A stretch of DNA of 64,000 nucleotides from Mesaphorura yosii. Lineage: Eukaryota > Arthropoda > Collembola > Poduromorpha > Tullbergiidae. Of the stretch, positions 10,853 through 23,000 are shown in pieces; the first letter of the stretch is position 1, and the number at the start of each line of letters is the position of its first letter. A model generated the notes under the pieces. That model was not told the DNA's origin and ran no database searches. It was given only the letters and a program-made list of their open reading frames with translations. The translations under genes were made by a program, and so were the position numbers. The DNA lies in contig WIXG01000297.1 of assembly GCA_009869945.1 (NCBI GenBank), forward strand, positions 33,430 to 97,429, given 5' to 3'.

Positions 10853-13108
10853 TGTTGTGTCTTGCAATTGTTGATCACAGACTGTATCACTGGTTAATTA
10901 CTCCTGGGTAGTTGGCTAGTACTTAAACTATTCTAGCGTAGTTATCTATCGTGCTAATTAGTAATACTTGATTAGATTGTGATATGTGGATCACTTGTAA
11001 TTGCTACTTGCTATTTACTTGGTTCCCAGAATTGCATTCAGTTCAGAAAGCACTTACAGTCTACAGGTAAGTTAAGTTTGGTAAAAGTCATTGCAATCGC
11101 CAGTCACTCGTAGTCGAATGCATTCTAATCAATTAATTAATTAATCCATAATCTGCTCCGTCTGTTGGGTAGTAAAAGAGAGCAAATCACTATACTATCA
11201 CATAAATTCGTAAGTTCAGTTCAGAGGTACAAGTGTTTTAGCGTTACGTGTGTTAACATAGTGGTGCTCGAGTTTGAGTTTTCGAGCAGCTGACAGTTTT
11301 TCCACTGTCAAATCACACAATATTGCGTTGAATGTGAGTCACGATGATCTCATGCTGGTCGCTTATGTGGTGGTCGTGCTTGGTGGTTGTTGGCCTATTT
11401 TGTACCTGCATCCTCATTGCTTTTGCTGCATGGGGCTTTGCGTGGTTGTGGCGTAAACCGCACTCGCACTGAACTCGAAATACTCGAACAGCGAACAAGG
11501 AAACTTTATGTGCAAAATTTCCACTTACTACTGCTTCTCCAATTGGTTTATGGTTATGACTGTCTTTATGGATGCTGGCTGTAATTTATTAATAAGATTC
11601 CAAGTTACGTTCCGGGAATAATGCCGGACGCGGGTTGGGGCGCGTGGGACAAGGCAGAAAGTATCAGGTACAATTATTACTTCGCCCTGCCCTACTTGGT
11701 TTCGCTTAAGCTGCGTAGGGAATAATTTTGGTTACGAAAAGATTGTGCTGGAGTTTTCTGTTGTCGTCATTAATGGTCATGTGTGTGGTGAACATGACCA
11801 AATATTTGTACTTCATTACCCAGCGTTAAGCGTTATCGCTCAGGCCTTTGGTGGGTCTTATCTCGGTCGCGGTTTCTGATACGACGCATCGGTTGATGGT
11901 TATTGTGAGCTGAGAGCTAATGCGATGGTTCTGTGGTTAATGAGATCCCAGAAAGGAAAATTGTAGCTCGCACTTCGTTGCTTTGAGTAATCACGAGTCA
12001 TATGAATCGACCCGCAGTCCGCTGCTCCAGCAAATAATAAAAGTTCTGAATGAAAATGGTTGTCGAATACTGACTTGCTTGCAGACGCTGACAGAATTTA
12101 CTAATTCACGATTTGTTAAGGGTCTGGTAAATAACGGTGTTTGGTGGGGCTCATTACCAGATAACCTTAGTTACCACGCCCCATACTCGGAAAAAGTGAA
12201 CTAAAATGTCCCACGTGGAACCAGCGTCCATCCGTCCATCAATAATGATTAGATTCGCTTAGGGTTGGGTTTGTTGGGCTCCCAGATATCGGGACTAGAA
12301 TAATCTTGGCTCACTTTCCTGGAAAATTTGCACTGAGAGACTTGATAGGCGATCAAACACAAAAAATGTATGAAAATTTTTTTGAAAATCTGTAGCAATT
12401 CCCAGCCACAACGCGGAAGCAAGTTGTACCTACCTTGAAGCTGGCTACGATTGGTGGAATTGATGTACGCGTACACGTAGATTGAGTGTAGGCGATCATG
12501 CTTGCTTGTTTGCTGAAGTCTGTATCCACCGAGTCACTCGTCTACTAAGTCGTCATCGCCACCTTACTTCTGGTATTTGCCATTCATTAATAGATTGCTA
12601 ATGCAGAGCATGGTGAATACAGTTGAATGCTACGTGCGGTCACCTGTCCAAATACGTTGCGCCTATTGTTTCGTCTGCTAGTCTTCGTCTCTGGGTAAAT
12701 TAAGGGAGTGGCTAATTGAGTGAATGGAGAATGAACGAGGACTACTCAAAAATTGAAATACGAATGAGAAATCGATGAAATGATTGGAGACTGAGCAGCT
12801 TCCTGTGGCTGTTTAAACATTACGCTGAACACACTGAAACACATGAATGAATGAGACCCCTGATGAAAGAGCAACGATTCCGGGGTTTCATTCATTTGTC
12901 ATCTTAGCTTGTCTTTTACAACCGGCAATTGTCTATTTGTGGTTTGGTGCTCGCAAAATTCTGAGAAATCCAAGCACCTGTTCCAAGTCTATCAATCAAT
13001 TATTTGACACGGAGCGTCTGATGGTGGGTGTATCAAGTCGTTGTCTTACCGTAATTGCACCCCGGTCTGCAGCAGCGTATGACGCATGGCTCCCTGCCCA
13101 TTGCCCAG
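10853..13108. other. Intergenic; possible 5' region of V-ATPase a
   Basis: About 2.2 kb upstream of V-ATPase subunit a. Frames are short and not protein-like. It includes an AATT repeat near 11130-11146. It probably holds the promoter and untranslated exons of the V-ATPase gene and the upstream region of the small peptide gene at 13214, but no splice sites could be assigned with confidence. Confidence 0.4.
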
Positions 13109-13115
13109 TATAAAA
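13109..13115 (+). promoter_or_regulatory. TATA box of small secreted peptide gene
   Basis: TATAAAA about 100 bp upstream of the ATG at 13214, in the right orientation and at a plausible distance for a compact, highly expressed secreted-peptide gene. Confidence 0.6.
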
Positions 13116-13213
13116 CGACAGGAAGAGTCCACTGAATTTCCATCAGTCACCCGATTCCAGACTCTCAAGCCTCCAGCATTTCCGCCAGCCGTCTTCAACT
13201 CCCCTCTCTCGCA

Positions 13214-13417
13214 ATGGCAGCCTACAAGTCCACATTTATCATCTTCCTCGTCGTTCTGGCGCTCGTCATGTACGCAGCAGCCGAAGAATCTCAACCGGAA
13301 GCCCAGCCATCAGATAACCGTATTTTCGGATGGGCGTACAATGCCCCGAAGCCGATTCCCAACTCGGCCAACACAGTCCAACTCGTCCCGGTCGGTACTC
13401 TTCTCTTTGGGCGCTGA
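13214..13417 (+). CDS. Small secreted peptide, unknown family
   Basis: Intronless 67-residue ORF. Residues 1 to about 22 form a clear signal peptide (hydrophobic core FIIFLVVLALVMYA, likely cut after AAA). The mature part is about 44 residues, has no cysteines, starts acidic (EESQPEAQPSD) and continues with an aromatic and proline-bearing stretch, ending in LLFGR. It is framed by a TATA box at 13109-13115 and an AATAAA at 13502-13507, so it is a compact complete gene. The Gly-Arg end resembles, but does not prove, an amidation/processing site. A linear antimicrobial or signalling peptide is possible. No family is recognised. Confidence 0.65.
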   Translation: MAAYKSTFIIFLVVLALVMYAAAEESQPEAQPSDNRIFGWAYNAPKPIPNSANTVQLVPVGTLLFGR

Positions 13418-13785
13418 GCACGCCTACGCCTAAATTAAGACAGCATTTAATTGACACATGGACACTGAGTGTATGTGAGTTGTTTACTGTTATTTTTGGA
13501 TAATAAATGCGAGGATGAAGTGCAAAAAAATACGCGCAATGCGTAACGCGTATGAATATATTGTTGCCTGTCGTTTGCAGTGCAGGGCATTCACATCGCA
13601 TGTGCGAATTTAATTTTGAGAAAGTTTATCCAATGAGCCATGCGTGATTTTAAATGTGGGAACTGTTTACGTGTATTAAATTATTTAAATCCTATCCAAT
13701 TGTCACTTTCACTCTCATTCGGCGTTTCCAACTTCAACTTCGAATTACTCAATTATTTCCTATTCCACTGCCAACTCAAGTCATC

Positions 13786-14444
13786 ATGAAATTCGCGTCA
13801 GTGTCCGTGCTAATGCAGTCGCCATTTTCTACTTTACTGGCTCTTGTTGTCGTCTTCTCTTTCTCCGTTGGACCCAGCCAAGGGGTAAAGTCTAAGCGTA
13901 AACATGCTGATTGTCAAGAGCATTTGTCTAACTATTCATAAGACGGTAACATTAACAGTAACATTTGCAGGTGCCTGACTTTTCAATTCGCACTTTCCAT
14001 GGCAAGCAGTGCCTGACCGCTGTCGACGGCTCTTCTGGCTCGCGAGTCGCTATTGCAGACTGCAGCAGCAGCAGCAGCAAGTCGCGTGCCCAGACCCAGG
14101 TCCAAGCCTGGACGTATTATGGGTACAAAGAAGAGACGCCGACCTCCTCCTTTACTCAGCTGCAGCTGCAAGGCTCCACCAAATGCCTGACGATTGTCAA
14201 TGGCAGAATTATCCTTTACACATGCATGAATGGCGGGGTTCGAGGTCAAGTGTGGAACCTTCGGCGCTTTCAGCATGTGACGAGGATACTCGTCCCAGGC
14301 TACAGGAACGAGAATGGCACCGCGATTGGCTGCTTGGCAGTGCAGGCGGCGGGGTTCGAGCAAGTTTTTGGGAACGGGACTCCACTTGTCCTGGAAGAAT
14401 GCGATGAGAAGAAGAACAAAATGTTTCTGCTCAAGAGTGGTTGA
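13786..14444 (+). CDS. Secreted ricin B-type (beta-trefoil) lectin-like protein
   Basis: Two exons, 13786-13884 and 13971-14444, joined in phase 0 (donor GTAAAG, acceptor tttgcag), 190 residues. Exon 1 encodes the signal peptide (core STLLALVVVFSFSVG) and ends at SQG. The mature domain shows three diverged trefoil repeats: GKQCLTAVDG...VQAWTY, TKCLTIVNG...GQVWNL and GCLAVQAAG...KNKMFLL. They resemble the carbohydrate-binding Q-x-W repeats of R-type lectins, with cysteine pairs in each lobe. A run of Ser codons (AGC)n lies in lobe one. The likely role is binding of glycans outside the cell, either in gut/immune recognition or as a matrix component. The first ATG (13786) sits directly before the signal peptide; an in-frame ATG further upstream (13654) would give an atypical N-terminus and was not preferred. 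AATAAA lies at 14469-14474. Confidence 0.8.
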
Positions 14445-14563
14445 ATAATTGTTTATTGAATGTCATTGAATAAAATTCTTACGCCCAATTCTATGCACTG
14501 TGGGCTTAATACAATTAATTGAAGGATCCAAAGGCCTGCCTGTCAAGAGCAATAAGAAAGCAA

Positions 14564-16262
14564 TTACCACGAAGTCAATTCCATCATCGTGCCCGACTGC
14601 AGCTGCCCGTAGCCATATTCGGCATATTCCTTGTCGCAAGTCGACAGATGCTGCTGCAAATAAATGTCCAGCGCATGCATTTCATCGGCCGGAACCAAAT
14701 CCATTGCATCCAACTCGCTTTCTAGGCGCTGCGGGCTGACCGGCCCAAGTCCATCCAAATCCAGCTCCAAATCAAAGTCCAGGACGTCGAAAGAAGTGCC
14801 TGACGTTGACTCTGCTTCTGATTCTGAACTGCAACGTGATGACAGCGGCGAATCCGAAGCTGACGGAGACAAGAACTCAGCAGAGGCCGGGGAATGCCGC
14901 TGCTGTCCATCATCGTCAGCATTAAGCTGGATCCCAGCGACAATCTCGTCAGTGTCGTAGACATTGATCACATGATGCCGGCAGATTATAACAGATGGAT
15001 TCCCTGCCGTGATCTTCCCGTTAGCATCAAGCGCAGTCGATTGCGTGAAAACTTGCACAAACCCACCATGGCGGCGCAGGAAGCGGAAGTACTCGACGCT
15101 CTGGCCTTTGGAGTACACTGCAGAAGTAAAAGAACAAGGATCAAGTCAAAATCAGTATAAGAATTCTTCTCGGCAGACCCACAATGCCAAAACTTACCCG
15201 TCTTGACACTTTTTGTGACAGCCTGGGCATCCTCCGGATGAATGTAATCATAGCAAAGTCGCCCGAAGCGATCTCGAGTCGAGAAGCCAAGAAACCGGTA
15301 CAGACTGCAGAAAGACAATAGCAAAGTCAAATTTCCCGCAAGTCCATTCAAGTGGTAATCCGAATTCTCACCACTCACCTTTGCGAATCCGCCTTCACAA
15401 ACTGCATGAACGCGTCCGTCATGCAGCGCATGTCGGGCGAGACGAACGTCACGAATATTTGCTGGCTGCACCACACGAAGAACGGGAATCCATTGTCAGC
15501 TGGGTGCGGGATCGGCTGGACCATCCCAACGAAGAAATTGCCGGTGGCCGGCTCCTGGAAGAGTTTCCCGCTGACCTGGAACACTTTGTACGAGCTCGGC
15601 GCTGCTGCGACAAAGACGGAGAGCCTGAAGCGGACGAGAGCAGAGCGGACGCGGACTACACGGCTCAAACTTGACCGCTTGGCACGGAGAAGCTGCTGAA
15701 TATCGGCCTGGTCGGACGGGTGAGTCCATTCGTAAATACTCGCACCAATCATTTCTGTGCTGAGGAACCCAAGCGAGTTGAGCGTTTCGCGGGAGACGTA
15801 CACCATGTCGCCGTCTGCTGCGACGACGATCAGGAACCCGTCGCCCAGCGCATTCTCGAAACTGCCTTCGAGTCCCGGCGGAAGTCCCGGCGAATGCGAA
15901 TGTGAATTTCTAACACCGCCGACGCCTGAATTTAATCCGAGTCTTTGAAGAATGCGAGTTATTTTCATGTAGCTCACGGCCAGCCTGAGAATGGACGCTT
16001 TGTCCAGTGGGCGGCCTTTGGATCCGGAAAGCGAGGGCAGGGGCAGCGTATGCGCAAGCTGCTGCATGAGCGAAGACTCGCGCTGTCGCCGTGCCCTGCT
16101 GAAGAGTATCGTTTTGTTGTGCAGGGCAGAAGAAGCCCCCAGATCATCATCGGGTGAAGTAGCTGAACTGCAGCTACTGCTGCTTGGTGATCCAAAGTAG
16201 CTGGGCACGGAGTCGCGCTTGACCTGAAATGGGTCACAGCTGTCGTATTCTGGGTCCCACAT
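14564..16262 (-). CDS. Class I bHLH-PAS transcription factor (HIF/Sim/Trh-like)
   Basis: Three exons, 16262-15379, 15304-15198 and 15117-14564, in frame (514 residues). Order: Ser-rich N-terminus; bHLH with helix 2 RPLDKASILRLAVSYMKI, the signature of the HIF-alpha/Single-minded/Trachealess class; PAS-A (ENALGDGFLIVVAADGDMVY, then IYEWTHPSDQADI); PAS-B (MRCMTDAFMQFVKADSQ... YDYIHPEDAQAVTKSVKTG ...FLRRHGGFVQVFTQ); and a Ser/Asp/Glu-rich acidic C-terminus that looks like an activation domain. Such proteins dimerise with ARNT/Tango and bind E-box-like sites. The basic region (RARRQRESS) is divergent. I cannot see an obvious oxygen-degradation LxxLAP motif, so canonical HIF is not proved. The start at 16262 was chosen because a TATA box at 16355-16361 places transcription start just downstream of an earlier ATG at 16334. 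It converges with the lectin gene. Confidence 0.85.
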
Positions 16263-16354
16263 GGCGAGGACGGTGAGTGGAGGTTCAGAGAGGAGCGGAG
16301 CGAAATGCGGGCGCGACTGTGTTGTGTGAAACATTGACGAAGACTTGACACGGA

Positions 16355-16361
16355 TTTTATA
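16355..16361 (-). promoter_or_regulatory. TATA box of bHLH-PAS gene
   Basis: TATAAAA on the minus strand about 93 bp upstream of the chosen ATG. It decides the start codon, since initiation about 30 bp downstream would skip the ATG at 16334. Confidence 0.5.
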
Positions 16362-17071
16362 CTTGACAATGGCATTGATGAATGGCAATTGGCGAGCGTT
16401 CACGATGACAGCGGCTGATCGCTGAGTTCCTGATGCAATATGAGCTGCTTATCAGTAATACATTAATTGTAGTTATTTATTTGTAACGCGCAAGGTATCA
16501 ATAGACAACACGTACGCTCACACGCTCGAGACAATGGAGGTAGGTATGACGCTTGAGTCGCGGGTCGCAATTGAGAGTGAGATCAGCATTTTATTTCGGT
16601 ATTCTCACCTTGAACCTCAACCTTCACACAAGAGCAACAGTTGAAATTGCTAATTGCGCTTGGCGCGTCGACGTAGGCGCGTGTGTGCTGTTATCAAGCA
16701 TGTAACGTCTACGTGGTCAGAACAAAGTTGTGAAGGTTGGCTATATTATTGTCTAGCTTCTAGTTCGTCCTTAGTGCTTACTAACCCAAACAAGCTACAA
16801 CTTACAAGCTTACAACAGCACAGTTCATTGATAACGATAGCAGGGAATTTTGGAAAAGGATTGCACGGGCTAAATAAATCAATTTCAGCTTAAATCACAC
16901 ACCCAACTTGTGGCCAGGCCAGAGTGGCTGCAGCGATGACTTAAAGTAAGATTCATAAAGACGAGAAAGGTAGAAGTCGAAAGGTCTGAGTGTTTAATCA
17001 CAATTGATTTTAAAACGTGCATATTCAAAAAAAGAATGACTTCAGGCTTAAAAATGAATTGTAAAACTTGG
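16362..17071. other. Intergenic, no gene recognised
   Basis: About 0.7 kb between the divergent side of the bHLH-PAS gene and the 3' end of DOCK. No protein-like frame is visible; it presumably contains the bHLH-PAS upstream region and the DOCK 3' UTR. Confidence 0.5.
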
Positions 17072-20000
17072 TCATTGTGGCAGCTTCCTGAGAATTGGCT
17101 TCGGTGGAGGTTTCGGTGGAACAGGCCCGAATCCAGTTTCGCTCTCAACAACCTGCGATCGGAACAGAATCAATAGTGCAATTAATTTTAAGTTTAATGA
17201 ATTTCTATCTATTTCATCAAATTACTTGCTGATGCTGGTTGGGCTGGTTGTGTGACTTTGGGGGCAGCGGTGGTGGGAGCATTTCTTCCTCGGGCTCGGC
17301 CACCGGCGCCATGGCCATGGTCAGAGACGCCGAGGCGGACTCGATCGATGTGCTGGATGAGTTGGTTGTGGTCCCACTTTGAACGGACAACGACTGGGGC
17401 ATCTCCGCGACAGAAGTTGTTAGCGAGTGCGTTGAGTTCCGCTTGCCCGCACCAGCATCGTTCCCGCTGCCGGGGCCTGGGCTGTGCTGCGCCCAAGTAA
17501 AACTTCGACGGTTTTCTAGGATGCTCGCAGACTTTGCGCCCTGCAGCACGCAAGCAAATAATGCAATGAGTAATCATCATTTCACAACTACACACGAAAT
17601 CACGTTGCGTTGACTCACCTGCGATTGTTCAGTCAGCGGATGGAACGAACTAGAGTCACGACTTTTGCTCAGATCATTCGCTGATGAATCCAGAGCTGGT
17701 AATTTCGCGTATGAACCGAAGGCATTGGCATTGTTGTTGCTCGCATTCGCAATTCCACTGCCGTAAAATCCGCTTGAATTCGTACTGCTGGCACTATGCA
17801 GCATTACTTGATGATACGTGTTCTCATCCAATGAGCCTTGAGTGGACCGTCGGTGCTTTGACTTGGACGTAGACATCTTGGACGCGAATCCCGAAGAGTA
17901 CAGGCTCATCGTGGAGGACGAGAATGAACCTTTGCTTCTCAAGCCAGCGCCGTGTGGATGTCCACCGCTGCCCGCGCCGCCACCGGACGACGACACTTGG
18001 TTGCTGTAAATGTGTCCGTGGCGAGGCTGCACGAAATTCAAAGCGGCAGCGCCAGCACTGAGACTTGAGTCTTCATGGTGCCTCGACTGTGCCTTCTTCC
18101 TCCTCATGGCCCGCTCAACGTCCCTCGTCAGCGACTCGTCTTGCACGTTCTTCAAGGAGACTCCGTAGACTTTGGTCATGTGCTCCACCAAATTATTGTA
18201 GCATCCCTGCAAGTGGCGGTGGAGATCCGCCAACGACTCGGGCGCCTTCCTCTCGTGAATAAGTAGGCACTGATACACAATCGGAACTTGGTTGCAAATC
18301 AGCGTCTTGAGTCGATCCACCAAACTCGCGTCCTGCGGTTCTCGCTCCAAGTACGCAGGGCTCAAGAACGCTGACTCGTAGTTGGAAATTCCGCCCATCA
18401 CGGCAGCATCCAAAATTCCACTCAGCTTCATCGTCAAACTTCCCAAATCCTCATTTGGGCTCATCGAATGCACAAGAACCATTTCTCGAAGCTTCTCGTT
18501 GACCTCTTCCATTGTCTCAATCGCTTTCACGATTGGTTTGACTTGTTGTGAGCATTCTTTGATGATCGGGAACCAATTCATAATGCCCGGGAAAGAGTTT
18601 GAAGTCCAAAGTGTGTAGCGATCCAGCCAGAGTGAAGCGAATTCGTTCGTGGGATCCTTCGGCTCACGGTGGTAAGGTCGCGAGAAGGCGAATCTAAGAA
18701 ATCGAGACGTTTAAGAATAGGACGTTTAATCGGCAAAAGCAGGAAATTGGGACTAGAAATCCCAGGCGATTGACTCACTTGTTAACGTTGTTGGCTCGAT
18801 AATACTTTCGAATCGACTCATCCGCATATTTCATGCCACTCAGTCGATTTCCGCTTCCAAGTCCGGTGTTCATAATTGGATCGACCTTACAAATCTGCAA
18901 ATCTGTGAGGACAGACGCCAGAAGCAGAAGCAGAAAGAATTATCTCAGTAGAACTTTATTTAAAGAGCTGCATGCTCTGAATTTGTTTTCCTTACACTGC
19001 TTTTCACTGTTTCTAATCTCGTCCGATGGTCTATTCAGAGAGCGCAGCAGCTCCGCCTTTGGAAACCGCTCGAGCATCCGTGCCTCAAACTCCGAAAGCT
19101 TTTCGTACTCTTTTCCTCGATAGACGAACGCTTTGTCCTGGAGAAACGCCGGGAATTGAGTGCCGAAGAAGGCGACTCGGAAGTATTCTGGGTCGCACCG
19201 CACTCCTTTCAGGATTGAATTGTAGAACGAAGCCATGCGGTGAAGCAACGGAGTGAGGAGCGTATAGTTGTAAGTTTCTTCTGCGTACTGGCTTCGAAGC
19301 TCGTCACAAATCTCCAGTGCACACTCCCACATTTTCGCCTTGTCAAAGTAGTTGATGATTTCGTAGTACAGCGCTTCTTTCATTTCCCACTGCGACAGGC
19401 AGATTGAAAGGCCCGGTAGCGGACTGCGCAAATGCATCGGGCATTCTTCCTCGCTCCATTCGAGTTGTCTGGAGTGAAGCTTGAGTGTGAAGGCGGCTTC
19501 GGTGAAGTTGCCCGATTTCACATGCAGCTCGTGTAATTTGTACAGGTATCGAAGGTAAAGCTCTTTGCGTCCGATTTCCATGCTGAAGTCCAGCAGGTTG
19601 ACGATGCAGCTCATTGTGTTTCCAATCTCGGCTTCGAATATTACGGAACGGTATTCCAGGAGCAGGTCGATGAGGCGAGTGAGCATCTCAATCATGCCAA
19701 TGCCCAGTTGCTGAAGTCCGCTGTTGTCGTTCAGACAGCATTCGTACATCGTTTCGCGGAATACACCACCAAATGTTGAGTCCCCGAACCCGCCTTCAAT
19801 GAACTCGACGAGGCGCCTGACGAGCTCATCTTCCATCTTCAGGAGGCTTTTCCCCGAGCCACTGCCAGTCGATCCGTCACCACTGTTTCTTTCTCCGTCC
19901 GATGTACCTGAGGACGCAGGCATCGTCACAGCCACGGCTTCATCAAACTCACACCGCATCATGTCAAACAAAATGGTGACGACAGCCTTCTGAATCTCTG

Positions 20001-23000
20001 CGTCCCGAACGAAAGCCATCTGAAGCCATACTCCGACCATTTGCGGCACGAAACGAAGGCGTTTTGATTGTCCCAAACTAAACCACATTCCGTGTGTGAG
20101 TTCTGCAGCGATCCGTCGCATATCTCCGTACAAATTCAGAATGTTGATGCGCTTAACACGGCTAACGAGCTCCAAACAGAGCGAACCTTGGCTCGCGAAT
20201 GTAACGAGGCACGAGAAGAAATTGTGCCAAATACTCACGACAAATGCGTCTTCGTCGCTGTACTCCGACTTCAAGATGAAGGAGAAATGTTTCAGGACGG
20301 TGAGGACGATCGAATTCTGAAGTCGGACCATTTCCGCCCAAGTCGGTGGGAACGTGGCGCAAGTTGGCGACGTGAGTGACTTGAGTGTGACCAGAAGCTC
20401 GTTGATGAACGTGATCAGCTCCAGTTTGCCGTTCGGCTTCTGGCGAAGGTTGCCGACAAACTTCAAGTAGTGCTTCGAACTCATTTGCCGGAAGAGGCCA
20501 AGTAGGATTGCGACCATGTTCCCTGAGACAGGGTCCTTGTCTCCAATCGTCGCGATAGACTGAATCAGCGGCTGTAGCAAGAAGTGCATGATGAAAGTGA
20601 TGTTTTCCTCAATTGGGCCAATGTCGGGGCTGAAGAGAGTGTCCATCATGTCGCCCAGCAGTTCTACACATTTCATCGTCTATAGAAATGAACAGCAATA
20701 ATTAATGAACATTGATTCAAATATTAAAGATCATTTTCAATTTAGCTTACGGCTGGCGAATGTGGCGGCGTTTCAGAAATCTTAAGCGGTCGTTGAGCTT
20801 CTTCGCCAAGAGTCTGAGTAATTTTATTCTTGGATTTTATTTTGGTAGTTTCGTTCATCCGCCGTTTCATTTCCTGTGAAAAACCAGTGCAATGAAACCT
20901 CATGTCAGTTTAAACTACGACTGATTTGGCTTACGTTGTCATTTCCAGGCAAATGTTCTCTAATCGCCATTAGAATGGTCGGCTGCAGCGTCGTCCGGCA
21001 CTCCGTATTTCGAAATAGGCTCGATCTGACAATTTCGCCAATGGTCCCCAGTTTCTCATGCGCCAGTTGCTGAGGATGCACCCAACGAAGGAGATCGACA
21101 AGGCGTTCACTCAGTTTCAAAGGCGAAAGCACCGTCACGAGCGGTTCGATGATGGATGGAAGGTATCGGAGCACAGCGCCCTGGGCCGCCAAGTACTCGC
21201 GTTCGGTTCGGGCCACGAGTTGATTGATCGACCCAAACAGGCTGACGATGAGATGCTCGAATTCGTTTTCAGCCTCCACTTCGCCTTCTTGCTCGATTAC
21301 TTCAACACTGAAGAAAATGAAATTAAAATCGGTGCAATAATGAAATTAGTTTCCGTCTTACTTCATGCGTTCAAGTTGCAATCGAATCGAGAATGACCGA
21401 ATCACGAATTTGAAGAACCATTCGAAACTTTTCATAATCTTGAGCACTTTGTCAGCCACCGGCTGCTGGAAGAAGTGGTCTAGCTCCTTGATCAATTGCC
21501 TGCAAAAATCGGTAACGGCAAATTAAAATCTCGGTTTCCATCAGAATTTGTTGCTCAAACTGAAAAATGTGTACTTGTAAGCCAAAGTGGCAGTGAACCC
21601 ATCTTCAATGTAATGTGCAAGCACAGATTTGAACTTTTGGTATTTTGGATTTAAAACAACTTCGAAAATATAAATCTACAAAAAGAAACCCAAAAAAAAA
21701 TGCATACAAGTGAGACATGCAATTGGCAATTAGCAATAAAATCAAAGCAACAATCATGCATTTTAAACCAAACCACGAACAGAACGCACAGTTCTTTCAC
21801 GATTGGCTTACCAAACAGTCGAAAATTGTCCGATCGCACTTGTTCTTAATGTCAACAAAGCTTTTCAGGATGCCAGGAGTCCATTCGATGTTCAGCTCCT
21901 GTAGAATGGCTTCAACGGGCTTCACGAGCACGTAAAAGAGCGCGTCAAAGACGTCAGGCAAGAACTTGACGATTTCGGCGTCCGGCACGCAAATGACGTT
22001 GTTCATGATTCGATTCAATTCCTGGAGCATGATGGAGCCCAGATGAATGCGGCGGTCGTTCGTTTCCGCCGTGTCGCCCGACGCCGCCTGCGATTTGCTA
22101 CTCCACTGCAGCAACTCCAGCAAGTGCACATTTTGTGTGAATTTCGTCGAGCAGAGGATCGTGCGGACGGAGAAAGAATCCTTCAGTGACCAGCTGAAGA
22201 CTTGATTCTGTGACTTCAAAGCGGCAGCAGCGGAGGAGGCTGGGAGCTGAGCCGGAGCGAGCGACGGCAGCGCCAAGTACGAAACATCGTTCTCACGGTA
22301 CTGTTTTCCATCAATTTTGTACACTCGCAATTTGTGCTCACCATCCGGCATCGCAGTGCCTTTGTCAGCCCTCAGCTTCAAGTACGCCATCGCAAAAGGT
22401 TTCTCAGCCTTGTCCTTCGAGTCGCTGCTGGAGCGGTGCTTGAACGTGAATTTGAGGTGGGTGGAGGCAAACTCCTCGATCACCATCGGAAGCGAGACCT
22501 TGACCACTTCGTACCATTTCGGCTTGTCATCGTGGTAGTACACGACTGAGCTGTACGTGTCGGCTCCTGACTTGGTCCCGGAATACAGGATGCCTGGCAC
22601 AAGCCCTCCCCGCTCGTTATGGCACGACATTGTGACTTGGACGTTTTTATCACTTGTTTTGGCACCGCGACTGAATTCTCCAAAACTAAGATGTACGTAA
22701 AGCTCGTTGCGGACGTCGTTTGGAAAAATTACTTCGGGAAATCCCATTTTACGGACGATCACATCACGCATGGCCCCTGCGCCGTCGACGAGATCGCCAA
22801 ACGTGATGAGTCCATTGACGCCGACGCCTGTCCCATCCCCAGTCAGCACTTCCGCACCAGCGACAATTTCGGGTCGCACATTGAACAAAACGTTAACGAG
22901 GCAATGAAACGAGCCTTTGTCCACCGCATTCTCCTTCGCGCTACCTGCGCCCTCAATGCACTTGACCATGGCTGACTTGAGCGATTCCGATTCCCCAAAT

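Noticed and set aside
13983-14407. Open frames on both strands overlapping the lectin exon
   Set aside because: Shadows of the lectin coding frame; the lectin frame has signal peptide, splice sites and domain repeats.
16334-16403. Upstream starts for the bHLH-PAS protein
   Set aside because: A TATA box at 16355-16361 places transcription start after them.
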